In this document: positions 9,217 through 18,285 of the stretch, piece by piece | How positions within the stretch are numbered: the stretch's first letter is position 1 | Layout of the letters: the number at the start of each line of letters is the position of its first letter | Assembly: GCF_913777995.1 (NCBI RefSeq) | Contig: NZ_CAJYVE010000040.1 | Coordinates: 1-62,073, forward strand | Direction: 5' to 3' | DNA length: 62,073 bases | DNA from: an uncultured Pseudomonas sp. | Lineage (GTDB): Bacteria; Pseudomonadota; Gammaproteobacteria; Pseudomonadales; Pseudomonadaceae | Position numbers and translations under genes: made by a program | Notes under the pieces: generated by a model | Told to the model about the DNA's origin: nothing | Databases searched by the model: none | The model's input: the letters and a program-made list of their open reading frames with translations, nothing else

Positions 9217-9855
9217 ATGCAAGCGCTTGACCATGCCCGCTACCTTGACCTGGTCCAGGACGCCGAAGTCCTGGAGGCCGATGGCACGGGCGACAAGGTG
9301 CTGCGCCTGGCCGACGGCTCGATGCTCAAGCTGTTCCGCCGCAAACGCTTGATCAGCTCTGCTGCCTGGTACCCCTACGCCACCCGCTTCGCTGACAACT
9401 GCCAGACCCTCGCCCAGCGCGCCATCCCCTGCCCACAGGTGCGCAGCGTGTTCCGCGTGGCGGCGATCCAGCGTGACGCGGTGCACTACGACCCGCTGCC
9501 CGGTCGTACGCTGCGCCAGCTGCTGGACAGCGCCGCCAGTGACGACGAGCTGCGCGGCAGCCTCGGGCGTTTCATCGCCGAACTGCATGGCAAAGGCATC
9601 TATTTTCGCTCGGCGCACCTGGGCAACGTGGTGCTGACGCCCGAGGGCGAGCTGGGGCTGATCGACATCGCCGACATGAAGACCTTCCGCCAGCCGCTGC
9701 GCAAGTCGCTGCGCCTGCGCAACTTCAAGCACATGCTGCGTTATTCGCAAGACCGCCAGTGGCTGCTGGGCGACGGCAACCCGGTGTTCGTCCAGGCCTA
9801 CCTGCAGGCCCAGGACCTGTGCAGCGAAGCGGAGCTGCAACAGGCCATTGGCTGA
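9217..9855 (+). CDS. Small kinase-like protein of the LPS cluster
   Basis: A 212-residue cytoplasmic protein with a minimal protein-kinase-like fold. The likely catalytic loop is HGKGIYFRSAHLGNVV (a RIO/LPS-kinase-type H...LxN pattern), and LIDIADM is a DFG-like metal motif. The N-terminal Lys in MLKLFRRKR may contact ATP. The ATG at 9217 has GGAG at 9208-9211. It ends 12 bp from the convergent stop of waaL. P. aeruginosa has a comparable gene between msbA and waaL. A role in core or lipid A phosphorylation is likely but not shown. Confidence 0.85.
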   Translation: MQALDHARYLDLVQDAEVLEADGTGDKVLRLADGSMLKLFRRKRLISSAAWYPYATRFADNCQTLAQRAIPCPQVRSVFRVAAIQRDAVHYDPLPGRTLRQLLDSAASDDELRGSLGRFIAELHGKGIYFRSAHLGNVVLTPEGELGLIDIADMKTFRQPLRKSLRLRNFKHMLRYSQDRQWLLGDGNPVFVQAYLQAQDLCSEAELQQAIG

Positions 9856-9867
9856 TCGGTATCGCCC

Positions 9868-11055
9868 TCAGCCGGGCAGCGCTTCGCGGCCAGGCGCGAT
9901 GCCAGCATTCTTCTGTACCTTGCGGGCCAGGATCATCGCCGCCGGCAGCAGGATCAGCAGCCACAGCTCGTCGGGGTTGCCGACCAGCTTGCTGCCGTCG
10001 AAGTTGAGCATCACCAGCGCGCACAGCAGGTAGCAGCCCCACGGGTCACGCTGGCGCCAGGCCTGCCAGAGGGTCAGGCCCATCACCGCGACGAACAGCA
10101 CCAGCGACACCGCCCCGAAGTACAGGCCCATGGCCACGAAGACGTTGTGCGGGTGCTGGATCGGAATGCCACCGGTCAGCGTCCGGGTGGTCTGGAAGTC
10201 CACGCCGCAGCCCAGCAGCCAGCCGCAATGCCGCCACTCGTCGGTCATGATCTCGAACAGCTCGATGCGGAACGAGTCGCCGCGCACGAACAGCAGGCGC
10301 ACCCACTGGTCTTCCCAGCACAGCCAGACGACGGTGACGACCACCAGCACCGCGCCGACCAGCGCCAGGCTGCCACGGCGCGGATAACGGTAGAGAATCC
10401 ACAACGCCCACAGGCCGAACACCACGGCGATCCCCACCAGCGCGGTGCGGGTCTGCACCACTACGGCGGCGGCCAGCAGGGTCAGCAGCACCGCGCAAAA
10501 GGCTTCGATCCAGCGCCGCTGGCGAACCCACAGCGGCAGGGCCAGAGCCAGGGCACAGACCAGCAGGGCACTGGCATAGATGACGTTGCTCAGCCGCCCC
10601 GGCAGGATCGCGACGCGCTGGCCGAAGACGAACTGGCCGGTCATCCAACTGTGCAGGCTGCTGGCGTAGAGATACAGGCACACCGCCCAGAACAGACCGC
10701 GCACGAACAGCCCGCCGTTGAACAGGCGCACCGGCACCAGCGCGGCAATGATGAACACGAACAGACTGACGTAGGCGATGTGCTTGTAGAACTGGAAGTC
10801 CCCGGCGTACACCGCCGGCACCAGGAACCACAGCATGAAAGCGGCCCAGACACGCCCCAGCGGCTGGCTGAACACCCCGCCGCCCTTGCTCTTGAGCAGG
10901 AAGAACAGCCCCGGCAGCGCCATGCAGGCGTAGAACAGGTTGTTGGTGAACTTGGCCGAGTCGTACAGCAGGAAGCTCAGCAGAAAAGCCGACAGCACAG
11001 AGCCGAAGTAAAGCTGGAGTTTGCTGAGCGGAACGCGGGCAGCTTCAAGCGACAT
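9868..11055 (-). CDS. waaL: O-antigen ligase
   Basis: A 395-residue inner-membrane protein with about eleven hydrophobic helices and one large periplasmic loop. It joins undecaprenyl-linked O-antigen to lipid A-core. The loop has Arg-rich stretches (RGDSFRIELFEIM) and IPIQHPHNVF with His301 and His303; a loop histidine at this position is important in characterised Pseudomonas ligases. The start at 11055 overlaps the stop of the upstream glycosyltransferase by 11 bp, so the two are translationally coupled. Wzy polymerases share the fold; the LPS-core context argues for the ligase. Confidence 0.88.
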   Translation of the reverse strand: MSLEAARVPLSKLQLYFGSVLSAFLLSFLLYDSAKFTNNLFYACMALPGLFFLLKSKGGGVFSQPLGRVWAAFMLWFLVPAVYAGDFQFYKHIAYVSLFVFIIAALVPVRLFNGGLFVRGLFWAVCLYLYASSLHSWMTGQFVFGQRVAILPGRLSNVIYASALLVCALALALPLWVRQRRWIEAFCAVLLTLLAAAVVVQTRTALVGIAVVFGLWALWILYRYPRRGSLALVGAVLVVVTVVWLCWEDQWVRLLFVRGDSFRIELFEIMTDEWRHCGWLLGCGVDFQTTRTLTGGIPIQHPHNVFVAMGLYFGAVSLVLFVAVMGLTLWQAWRQRDPWGCYLLCALVMLNFDGSKLVGNPDELWLLILLPAAMILARKVQKNAGIAPGREALPG

Positions 11056-11815
11056 GATTGAGTAACCAACCTATTAGCAGGCCCGCAACCAGCGTGGCGA
11101 GCAGCTTGACCCGTTCGCGGCGCTTGCGGCGTTGTTTATCCAGGCGCTCCTGGGGAACCACCACATGACTGCCGAAGCCGGTGTGCAATACCGCGTCGTT
11201 TTCCAGGATCAGGGCGTAGCGATTTTCGTCAGCATAGACCCGCGAAAGTTTCTTTTCGCCGCCGTGATCGGCGTAGGGCGCATGCTGCTGGTAGTCCTTG
11301 AGCCGGCGCAGGCCGGGGTTGAAGGAGAACCCCTGCCACTCTTCCTTGTGCGAACCGAGCTTGTAGAACGGGATGCCCTGCAGCACCTCGCGCTCGTGCA
11401 GGAACACATAGGGACTGTGCACCATCAGGTCGTGGTTGAAGCTGCGCAGCCACACCTGTAAAGCCTGCGGGTCGTTGACCAGCAGGGTCATGGACTCTTC
11501 GATGAAGCCGGGACGGTAGAAGTCCCAGTCGTCTTCGCAATGGAACACCCATTCGGTTTCGATCAGCGCGTAGGCGGCATCCACCGAGCGCATCTGGCCG
11601 AGCTTGGGGTTGTTGACGATGAACCGAGTGTGCGCGCGCCAGTGCTCGGGAATGCAGGCCCTGACCTGCTCGTCACCGGAATCCTCGGTGATCAGCACAT
11701 GACGGATGGGCGCTGTATTGAAACGGTCGAAGGTTTCCAGGGTGCGCTTCAACAGGTCGAAACGGCCACAGCTGGTGACGACCAGCGTGATATCGCTGTT
11801 TTCGCTGAATACCAT
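11045..11815 (-). CDS. Glycosyltransferase family 2 protein with C-terminal membrane anchor
   Basis: A 256-residue GT-A-fold transferase. The N-terminus (DITLVVTSCGRFDLLKRTLE) is the nucleotide-sugar binding strand-helix, and EDDWD at 94-98 is the metal-binding DxD-type motif. The last 20 residues (LLATLVAGLLIGWLLNHV) form one hydrophobic helix after a very basic segment, so the protein is probably tail-anchored with its catalytic domain in the cytoplasm. It occupies the place of the rhamnosyltransferase gene wapR in P. aeruginosa, but I cannot say that it is the orthologue. It is followed directly by waaL. Confidence 0.85.
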   Translation of the reverse strand: MVFSENSDITLVVTSCGRFDLLKRTLETFDRFNTAPIRHVLITEDSGDEQVRACIPEHWRAHTRFIVNNPKLGQMRSVDAAYALIETEWVFHCEDDWDFYRPGFIEESMTLLVNDPQALQVWLRSFNHDLMVHSPYVFLHEREVLQGIPFYKLGSHKEEWQGFSFNPGLRRLKDYQQHAPYADHGGEKKLSRVYADENRYALILENDAVLHTGFGSHVVVPQERLDKQRRKRRERVKLLATLVAGLLIGWLLNHVA

Positions 11816-11848
11816 CTTGGGTTCCCAATTATTGTAGGTTCGGAGGCA

Positions 11849-12805
11849 TTACACGCCGAGCCAGGCACGGACACGGTCCAGCAGGCCGGGCACCGGGCGT
11901 GGCCGCAGCGGCGCCTGCATGGCGTCCACGATGGCCTTGCCAAGGGCGTGGAATGTATAGCGTTGCTCGGCCAAAGTCTGCCCGTTTCGCGAGATTTCCA
12001 CGGCCTTGGCCGGGTCTTCACGCAACTGCTGCAGCTTGCCGCGCAACTCGTCGATGTCGCGGTACAGCACGATGTTGTGCATGTCTTCGAAGCCCAGGGC
12101 GCGGTTCTCCTCGGCGCCCTGGTCGTAGGCGAACAGCACGCAGCCGCAGGCCATGGCCTCGAAGTTCTTGATCATGTATTCGCCCATGCCTACGTCGGCA
12201 CTGACGAAGAAGCGGATACGGTTGAGAGTATCGCAGTACTCTTCGCCGGATTTGGTGCGGGTGACCAGCAAGGGCTCGACCTGGGCCAGCTCGTCGAGAA
12301 ACGCCTTGCGGCCGCTGTAGGCCACGCTGCGGGTGCTGCCGACGAACGCCAGCTCGATGTCGCGCTCACGGCCCTGGCCGTGTAGCAGGGTCTGGTCGTA
12401 GCCTTTGGGCACGAACACCGCATCGAAGCCTTCCTGGCGCAGGCGCTCGGTGACCATGAAGCCCGAGCTGATCACCCGCGCCCACGGCAGTTGCCGGTAA
12501 TGGGCGCTGAACTTGCCGGTGTACTTGCACGGGATGTAGTTCTGGTAGGCGTCGTGCTCGAGGATCACCAGGTTCGGCAGGCTGCGGATGAACGCCACCT
12601 GGCGCACCTCCTGCTTGAAGCGCAGGAAGAACAGGATCCGGTCGTACTGGCTGACGTCCACCTCGCGGCGGAAGTAGCCACGCAGGTCGCGCTGCTCTTC
12701 GGAACTCAGCCAGCGCAACTCGCAATCGCAATGCGCGGCGACACCGTCGTACAGGCGGTCGAGGATGGCGCGTTGTTCTTTCTGGACCAGAAATAGGACT
12801 TTCAT
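11849..12805 (-). CDS. Core-oligosaccharide glycosyltransferase (Ssg-like, GT4 type)
   Basis: A 318-residue GT-B-type transferase. The C-terminal half holds the donor-site pattern ADVGMGEYMIKNFEAMACGCVLFAYDQGAEEN, shown here in pieces: GMGEYMIKNFEAMACG with its acidic residue, then the EEN end. The N-terminus MKVLFLVQKEQRAILD is the first Rossmann strand. It lies 33 bp before the GT2 gene and 37 bp after the deacetylase gene. The position corresponds to ssg of P. aeruginosa, a surface-polysaccharide gene needed for phage adsorption and O-antigen. The donor sugar is unknown. Confidence 0.85.
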   Translation of the reverse strand: MKVLFLVQKEQRAILDRLYDGVAAHCDCELRWLSSEEQRDLRGYFRREVDVSQYDRILFFLRFKQEVRQVAFIRSLPNLVILEHDAYQNYIPCKYTGKFSAHYRQLPWARVISSGFMVTERLRQEGFDAVFVPKGYDQTLLHGQGRERDIELAFVGSTRSVAYSGRKAFLDELAQVEPLLVTRTKSGEEYCDTLNRIRFFVSADVGMGEYMIKNFEAMACGCVLFAYDQGAEENRALGFEDMHNIVLYRDIDELRGKLQQLREDPAKAVEISRNGQTLAEQRYTFHALGKAIVDAMQAPLRPRPVPGLLDRVRAWLGV

Positions 12806-12842
12806 CGGTTTCCTTGCAGTACTGCTGCCTGCTCAAGCTGAA

Positions 12843-14249
12843 TCAGATATCGCTGCGCCAGAACAACTCGTGTCGACGTACAGCCTTGCGGAAAAACTCG
12901 TTTTCGCCCTCGGCCGGCCAACGCCGTCCGGCCAGCCTCTTTTGCAGGGCACGACGCAGGCGGCGCTTGAACGGCATGGGCGGCTGCAGGTCGTGCATCA
13001 TGCCCAGCGCCATGGCCTTGTCGCGGCGCACCTCGGCAGGCAGCACCAGGCTGTAGGGCTCGCGCAGCGGCTCGGCCTCGAAGACCGGCGGCAGGCTCAC
13101 ACCGGTATGCGCATCGCCCATCGGCCAACGGTCGTTGTCGTGCAGGTGGTTGGCATAACAGAGGATGGTGCGAGGCTGCCAGTCCAGGCCCTGCAAGGCC
13201 TCGCGCACGGCAGCCTGGGCACAGATATGGTCGGGATGCGGGTCGATGAGCGGGTCGGGCATCACCAGCACCTCCGGGCGCGCCGCGCTGATCAGGGCGC
13301 GCAGGTCGGCCAGCAGGTTGTTCCAGCTCGGTACGCCGTCATCACCCGGCAGCGCCAGGGCATTGAACTGGCGGAACAGCCGGGTATCGTCCAGCTCGGC
13401 TTCGCGCGAGGCCACCGCCCGGTCAGGCTCGGCCTGCATGGCCGGCAATTGCAAACAGAAGTAGCCCAGTTGCACGCAGCGCTGCTCGGGCACACCGGCC
13501 CAGCGCGGCACGGCAATGCTGTCCCAGGCGCGCAGGCGGCCTTTCAGGCGCGCCGCGTCAGCGCGGCTCATGCCCATGCGCTGATAGTGCTCGGCTTCGA
13601 TTTCCCCGGCGGTGAGGGTGACGATCCAGGCTTCGTCGGCCTGACTGTACAGGCCGTAGGCTGCCAGTTCGGCGTCGTCGGCATGCGGGGCGATGACCAT
13701 CACCCGCTGGCGCCGTGCATCACTGGCGCCGAACACCCACAGGCGCGGCTCGCCGACCAGCCGACAGAAGCGCCCGCGCAATTGCAGACGACCTTCGCCC
13801 AGCGCACCGCCCAGCCCGGTGAGATTCAGGTAACGCAGGCCATTGACGCCACGCTCGAACGCCTGCACATCGGTTTCATCGCCAGCCGACAGCTGCACCT
13901 GCGGATCGAAAAAGCGTCCCAACCAGCGGCTGCGCAGCGTCACGGCCAGGATCAGCGTTTCATCCCCCTGCAGCGGCTGCGGCAGCGTGACCGCCAGGCG
14001 CTCGCCGTGCAGGCGCACCCCCGGCACTTCGGCCTCGGCGCTGAAGCGGTATTGGTAATCTTCGCCGGGGGCGTAGAACAGGTGGTCAGCGAACCAGGCA
14101 TCATGGGCGACCCAGGCCAGCAGCGCCAGCAGCGGCACCAGCCACCAGCCCAGCCACGCGCCACAGGCGAGCAGCATGAGCAGGCCGACCAGCAGGCCGA
14201 TGCGCTTGTTGCGCCGATGGCGCCGGAGTAACTGCTGCTTGCGGCTCAA
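12843..14249 (-). CDS. dnpA: PIG-L/LmbE-family de-N-acetylase (DnpA-like)
   Basis: A 468-residue membrane-anchored protein. A basic N-terminus (LLRRHRRNKR) precedes one or two hydrophobic helices (about 15-45). The catalytic domain has the zinc and general-base motif APHADDAEL (His189, Asp191, Asp192) and the second metal site DPHPDH (338-341). There is no ATG near the front. The best start is a TTG at 14249 that overlaps the mig-14 stop (TTGA); TTG 14279 and GTG 14276 are alternatives. P. aeruginosa has the PIG-L protein DnpA at this place, linked to antibiotic persistence. The sugar substrate, probably an N-acetyl-hexosamine of the core, is inferred. Confidence 0.87.
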   Translation of the reverse strand: MSRKQQLLRRHRRNKRIGLLVGLLMLLACGAWLGWWLVPLLALLAWVAHDAWFADHLFYAPGEDYQYRFSAEAEVPGVRLHGERLAVTLPQPLQGDETLILAVTLRSRWLGRFFDPQVQLSAGDETDVQAFERGVNGLRYLNLTGLGGALGEGRLQLRGRFCRLVGEPRLWVFGASDARRQRVMVIAPHADDAELAAYGLYSQADEAWIVTLTAGEIEAEHYQRMGMSRADAARLKGRLRAWDSIAVPRWAGVPEQRCVQLGYFCLQLPAMQAEPDRAVASREAELDDTRLFRQFNALALPGDDGVPSWNNLLADLRALISAARPEVLVMPDPLIDPHPDHICAQAAVREALQGLDWQPRTILCYANHLHDNDRWPMGDAHTGVSLPPVFEAEPLREPYSLVLPAEVRRDKAMALGMMHDLQPPMPFKRRLRRALQKRLAGRRWPAEGENEFFRKAVRRHELFWRSDI

Positions 14250-15142
14250 ACCTGGAATACCGGTACGGGGTTGCACCAACGTTCCTTGTACTCGCGGTCG
14301 GCACGGCCGAACGAGAAGCGCAACGGTTTGTTCAGGGCCCGGGCGCTTTCCCAGGCGCTCTGGGTGTTGATGAAGCTCAATACGCTGCCAGGGCTGAAGG
14401 CCTTGGTGTCGGGGTCTACGCCACCGTTGACGTACTCGACGCTGACCCAGTCTGGCGCTTCGACCCTGTAGATCAGCTGAATGGCAATCGGACGGCCTTC
14501 GAGGAACAGCACCGAGCCGATCAGCCAGTCACGCAACAGGCCAAGCACCTCGGCCATGCGCTCGGCACCGGTGGCCGCGAAGCCCCAGCGCCGCTCGAAC
14601 AGCTCGCAGTACATGCGCGCCAGGGTGGCGCTGTCGAACTCGCTGACCGCATGTACCGTGCCACCGGCCTCTTCGAGCAGACGCAGTTCACGACGCTGGT
14701 TGTAGCGGAATTTCTTGGACAGGTCTTCGGGCTCGCGGGCCATGGCCAGCGACTCGGCCTGGGGCTTGAGGGTCGCCACCCGCCCCTGGTTGAGCGTCGA
14801 CAGGTAGCGTCCGGTGTGGCGCACGGCGGCCTCGGCACCTTCGGCCAGAGGCAGGATGATTTCGGCGTTGCCGAGGTCGAACAAGCCTTTGCTGCCGCGC
14901 CGCTTGAGTTCGTTCTTGTCCAGGGCCAGGCAACGGCCCCAGGTGGCAATGGCGCCCTGCAGCTGGCCGCCCTGCTCCCAGCTCAGGTAGCGCACCGGAA
15001 TGCCGGCCAGTTCGGAAAGCCGCGCCACCACGTCGGGGTGAGTGGCCACACTGCCGCCATGGCGCTCCCAGGCTTGTCGGTAGGTGTGTGCATCGCTGAG
15101 CGACCAGCCGCGTTCGCGCCAGCCCTGAAACAGGTTGAGCAT
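14246..15142 (-). CDS. mig-14: Mig-14-family protein (GNAT-like)
   Basis: A 298-residue cytoplasmic protein of the Mig-14 family, which in Salmonella and Pseudomonas is linked to resistance to cationic antimicrobial peptides. The family-typical stretch KRRGSKGLFDLGNAEIILPL lies in the first third. The second half resembles the FemX/BioF2 type of acyltransferase fold (EFDSATLARMYCELFERRWG, then SVLFLEGRPIAIQL). The start at 15142 overlaps the wapH stop (TGATG) and its own stop overlaps the TTG of the deacetylase gene. Its biochemical reaction is unknown; an acyl or aminoacyl transfer to LPS is a reasonable guess. Confidence 0.88.
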   Translation of the reverse strand: MLNLFQGWRERGWSLSDAHTYRQAWERHGGSVATHPDVVARLSELAGIPVRYLSWEQGGQLQGAIATWGRCLALDKNELKRRGSKGLFDLGNAEIILPLAEGAEAAVRHTGRYLSTLNQGRVATLKPQAESLAMAREPEDLSKKFRYNQRRELRLLEEAGGTVHAVSEFDSATLARMYCELFERRWGFAATGAERMAEVLGLLRDWLIGSVLFLEGRPIAIQLIYRVEAPDWVSVEYVNGGVDPDTKAFSPGSVLSFINTQSAWESARALNKPLRFSFGRADREYKERWCNPVPVFQV

Positions 15143-16272
15143 CAGGACCCCGCAACCAGACGGCTGACCTGCGGCAGGTGCCAGAACACCTTGCGCACCG
15201 CATGATCGGAGAAGCGTTCGCGCAGGCGCGTCAGCATCTGTTCTGCACAGTCCTGGCGCTGCGCCTCGTCGAGCCTCGACAGGTGCACCAGGGCCTGGGC
15301 CAGGTGCTCGGCATCACCGAGCGGGAACAGCACGCCGACGCCTTCCACCACCTCCTTGGCGCCACCGCAGGCGGTGGCCAGCACCGGCACCCCGGCGACC
15401 ATGGCCTCCAGCAGCACCATGCCGAACGGCTCGTGATCGGAGCTGAGGGCGAACAGGTCGAACGCCTTGAAGTAGCGCCGTGCCTCGGGCACCTGGCCGA
15501 GGAACAGCACCTGCGAGGCGATACCCAGCTCCATGGCCAGGTCCTTGAGCGACTGCTCCAGGCGCCCCTTGCCGAGGATCACCAGGCGGCTGTCTGCCGG
15601 CAACTGCGGCAGGGCCAGGGCGAAGCCACGCAACAAGGTCGCCTGGTCCTTGTCCGGGTGCAGACGCCCGACATTACCGACCAGCCAGGCATCGGCGGGC
15701 AGTTGCAACTCGCGGCGCGCGTCTTCGGCACTGAACTGGCTGCCCTGCAGCTGCTCCACATCGATACGGTTGTACAGCGTCTCGATACGCTCGGCCGACC
15801 ACCTGGGCAGGCTCTTGCGCATGTCGTCGCGCACCGCGTCGGACACCCCGAGCAGGCTCAGGCGCTGGCGGAACAGGTTGGCGAACAGCCGGCGGCTGCC
15901 GCGCTGGTAGTCGCCGAAGGCATGGTGCACGCCGATCACCGGCAGGCGGGTGGCCAGCAGGGCGATGTACACCGGCTTGAAACGATGCGCGATGCAGAAC
16001 TCGAACGACCGGCTGGCGGCGATATTGCGCAAGGCAGCGATGGCGCCCAGCTTCAGGCCACGAATGGCGCTGGAGCTGTACTCCATGAACAACACTTCGT
16101 CCGAGCCGCAGTCAGCGATCACGTCCGGGTCGTGCTCGCCGGTGAGGAACACCGTGGTCACCCGGTAGCCCTGGCCGGCGAACAGGCTGGCGTACTGGCG
16201 TGCGCAGTCCAGGAACGGCCCATCATAGCCGTGGCAGAACTGCAGGACGTGCCGCTCAGCCACGTGGCTCAT
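15142..16272 (-). CDS. wapH: LPS core glycosyltransferase WapH-like (GT4)
   Basis: A 376-residue GT-B transferase. The donor-binding C-terminal domain shows GNVGRLHPDKDQATLLRGF and the E-x7-E motif EPFGMVLLEAM. The N-terminal acceptor domain begins VLQFCHGYDGPFLDCARQY. I chose ATG 16272, which overlaps the wapO stop; a GTG at 16263 and an ATG at 16284 are alternatives. Position and order (wapO, wapH, mig-14, dnpA) match P. aeruginosa, where WapH adds an outer-core sugar. Regulation is through the wapO promoter. Confidence 0.88.
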   Translation of the reverse strand: MSHVAERHVLQFCHGYDGPFLDCARQYASLFAGQGYRVTTVFLTGEHDPDVIADCGSDEVLFMEYSSSAIRGLKLGAIAALRNIAASRSFEFCIAHRFKPVYIALLATRLPVIGVHHAFGDYQRGSRRLFANLFRQRLSLLGVSDAVRDDMRKSLPRWSAERIETLYNRIDVEQLQGSQFSAEDARRELQLPADAWLVGNVGRLHPDKDQATLLRGFALALPQLPADSRLVILGKGRLEQSLKDLAMELGIASQVLFLGQVPEARRYFKAFDLFALSSDHEPFGMVLLEAMVAGVPVLATACGGAKEVVEGVGVLFPLGDAEHLAQALVHLSRLDEAQRQDCAEQMLTRLRERFSDHAVRKVFWHLPQVSRLVAGS

Positions 16273-18013
16273 ACGGGTCCACACCGTCTTTGACGACCAG
16301 GATGTCTTCCATGATCAGGTATTGCAGGTCAGAGCCGTAGAACATGTTCAGCGCGTCGGTCGGCGAGCAGATCATCGGCTCGCCACGGCGGTTCAGCGAG
16401 GTGTTCAGCGACACGCCGTTGCCGGTGAGGTTTTCCAGCGCCTTCATCATGTCGTAGTAGCGCGGGTTGTACTCGCGCTTGAGCACCTGGGCACGGGACG
16501 TGCCGTCTTCGTGGACGACTTCCGGCACGCGGGTCTTCCACTCCTCGGCGACCTCGAAGGTGAAGGTCATGAACGGCGCCGGATGGTCGACCTTGATCAT
16601 CTGTGGGCCGACGGTGTCGAGCATCGATGGGCAGAAGGGTCTCCAGCGCTCACGGAACTTGATCTGTTCGTTGATGCGGTCGGCCACGCCCGGCACGCTC
16701 GGGCAGCCGATGATCGAGCGACCGCCCAGGGCCCGCGGGCCGAACTCCATGCGGCCCTGGAACCAGGCCACCGGATTGCCGTCGACCATGATCCGCGCGA
16801 TGCGCTCGGGCATGTCGTCGATCTTGCGCCACTGCGGCGCGTTCGGATGGCGCGCGCAGGCGGCGATCACGTCTTCGTTGCTGTACGCAGGGCCGAGGTA
16901 TACGTGTTCCATCTTCTCGACCGGCACGCCACGGGCATGCGACACATAGGCCGCCGCACCGACGGCAGTACCGGCGTCGCCGGAGGCCGGCTGCACGAAC
17001 AGTTCCTTGACCTCGGGACGGGCGATGATCTTCTGGTTGAGCTTGACGTTCAGCGCGCAGCCGCCGGCGAAGGCGATCTTGCCGGTTTCCTTGAGGATGT
17101 CGCCCAGGTAGTGGTCCATCATCTGCAAGGCCAGCTTCTCGAACAGTGCCTGCATGCTGGCGGCGTAATGGATGTATGGCTCGTCGGCCACGTCACCTTC
17201 ACGCTTGGGACCCAGCCACTCGATGAGTTTGGGCGAGAAGTAGAAGCCCTTGCCCTTCTCTTTATAGCGACGCAGGCCGATGACGTTGGCCAGCTCGGTG
17301 TTGATCACCAGCTCGCCGTTCTCGAAGCTCGCCAGGCGCGAGAAGTCGTACTTGCTGGCGTCGCCGTACGGCGCCATGCCCATGACCTTGAACTCGCCGT
17401 CGAGCATCTCGAAGCCGAGGAACTCGGTGATCGCACCATACAGGCCGCCCAGGGAGTCCGGGTCGTAGAACTCCTTGATCTTGTGGATCCTGCCGTTCTC
17501 GCCGTAGCCGAAGAAGGTGGTGGCGTATTCGCCCTTGCCGTCGATGCCGAGGATCGCGGTCTTTTCCTTGAAACCCGAGCAATGGTAGGCACTGGCGGCG
17601 TGGGCCAGGTGGTGCTCGACCGGCTCGATCTTCACCTTCTTGGTGTCGAAGCCCAGTTGCTCCAGGCACCAGACGATCTTGCTGCGGTAGCGCTTGTAGC
17701 GGCGGTTGCCCATCAACAGTGCGTCGAGCGCGCGGTCCGGGGCGTACCAGTAACGCTTGGCATAGTGCCAGCGGGCCTTGCCGAACAGGCTGATCGGCGC
17801 GAAGGGAATCGCCACCACGTCAACGTCGGAAGGCTTGATGCCGGCCTGCTCCAGACAGAACTTCGCCGACTCGTAAGGCATGCGGTTCTTTGCGTGCTTG
17901 TCGCGGACGAAGCGCTCTTCTTCCGCCGCGGCAATCAGCTTGCCGTCGATGTACAAGGCAGCGGAAGGGTCATGGCTAAGGGCGCCGGACAGGCCCAGGA
18001 TCGTCAATGCCAC
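16256..18013 (-). CDS. wapO: LPS heptose carbamoyltransferase
   Basis: A 585-residue carbamoyltransferase of the NodU/CmcH family. The N-terminal Kae1-like domain holds the metal-binding VEHHLAHAASAY and GLSGALSHDPSAAL; the C-terminal YrdC-like domain holds MEFGPRALGGRSIIG and LNTSLNRRGEPM, where carbamoyl-adenylate is formed from carbamoyl phosphate and ATP. In Pseudomonas the enzyme places a carbamoyl group on heptose I of the inner core. It is the first gene of the minus-strand operon that runs to waaL. In P. aeruginosa the upstream neighbour is a core kinase gene; here the giant gene at 18286 lies between them. Confidence 0.92.
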   Translation of the reverse strand: MALTILGLSGALSHDPSAALYIDGKLIAAAEEERFVRDKHAKNRMPYESAKFCLEQAGIKPSDVDVVAIPFAPISLFGKARWHYAKRYWYAPDRALDALLMGNRRYKRYRSKIVWCLEQLGFDTKKVKIEPVEHHLAHAASAYHCSGFKEKTAILGIDGKGEYATTFFGYGENGRIHKIKEFYDPDSLGGLYGAITEFLGFEMLDGEFKVMGMAPYGDASKYDFSRLASFENGELVINTELANVIGLRRYKEKGKGFYFSPKLIEWLGPKREGDVADEPYIHYAASMQALFEKLALQMMDHYLGDILKETGKIAFAGGCALNVKLNQKIIARPEVKELFVQPASGDAGTAVGAAAYVSHARGVPVEKMEHVYLGPAYSNEDVIAACARHPNAPQWRKIDDMPERIARIMVDGNPVAWFQGRMEFGPRALGGRSIIGCPSVPGVADRINEQIKFRERWRPFCPSMLDTVGPQMIKVDHPAPFMTFTFEVAEEWKTRVPEVVHEDGTSRAQVLKREYNPRYYDMMKALENLTGNGVSLNTSLNRRGEPMICSPTDALNMFYGSDLQYLIMEDILVVKDGVDPYEPRG

Positions 18014-18108
18014 TAGGGTCTAGCCTCTTTAGTCTGCATGCAGGCGCCGAGCGCCCGCAAAAATGTGTGCCCTGCACGGTCGGCGAGGGTCGGCCAAAGC
18101 GCGGGATT

Positions 18109-18124
18109 ATAGCTTATAAGCTAT
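18109..18124. promoter_or_regulatory. Perfect 16-bp palindrome between wapO and the giant gene
   Basis: ATAGCTTATAAGCTAT is a complete palindrome in a 272-bp divergent intergenic region. It lies about 95 bp from the wapO start and 160 bp from the start at 18286. It contains a TATAAG/CTTATA core that could act as a -10 box on either strand or as an operator. A second weaker dyad (ATTGAT, 10 bp, ATCAAT) lies at about 18215-18236. No regulator can be named. Confidence 0.5.
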
Positions 18125-18285
18125 CAATTTGGCGTGAAGCCTCATCGAGACAGCCTGGAGGAGACAGAATGCTCCACGCAATAACTATGTAGCGCCCGCA
18201 TGGCCGCACACCGGGATTGATTGCCTGAACGATCAATGGGCTTCGCGCCCTCCCCATGTGTGCCCATACAGGAAGACTGCACCTC

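Noticed and set aside
16322-18016. A 564-codon plus-strand frame opposite wapO
   Set aside because: It is the antisense shadow of a clear carbamoyltransferase gene and has no ribosome site.
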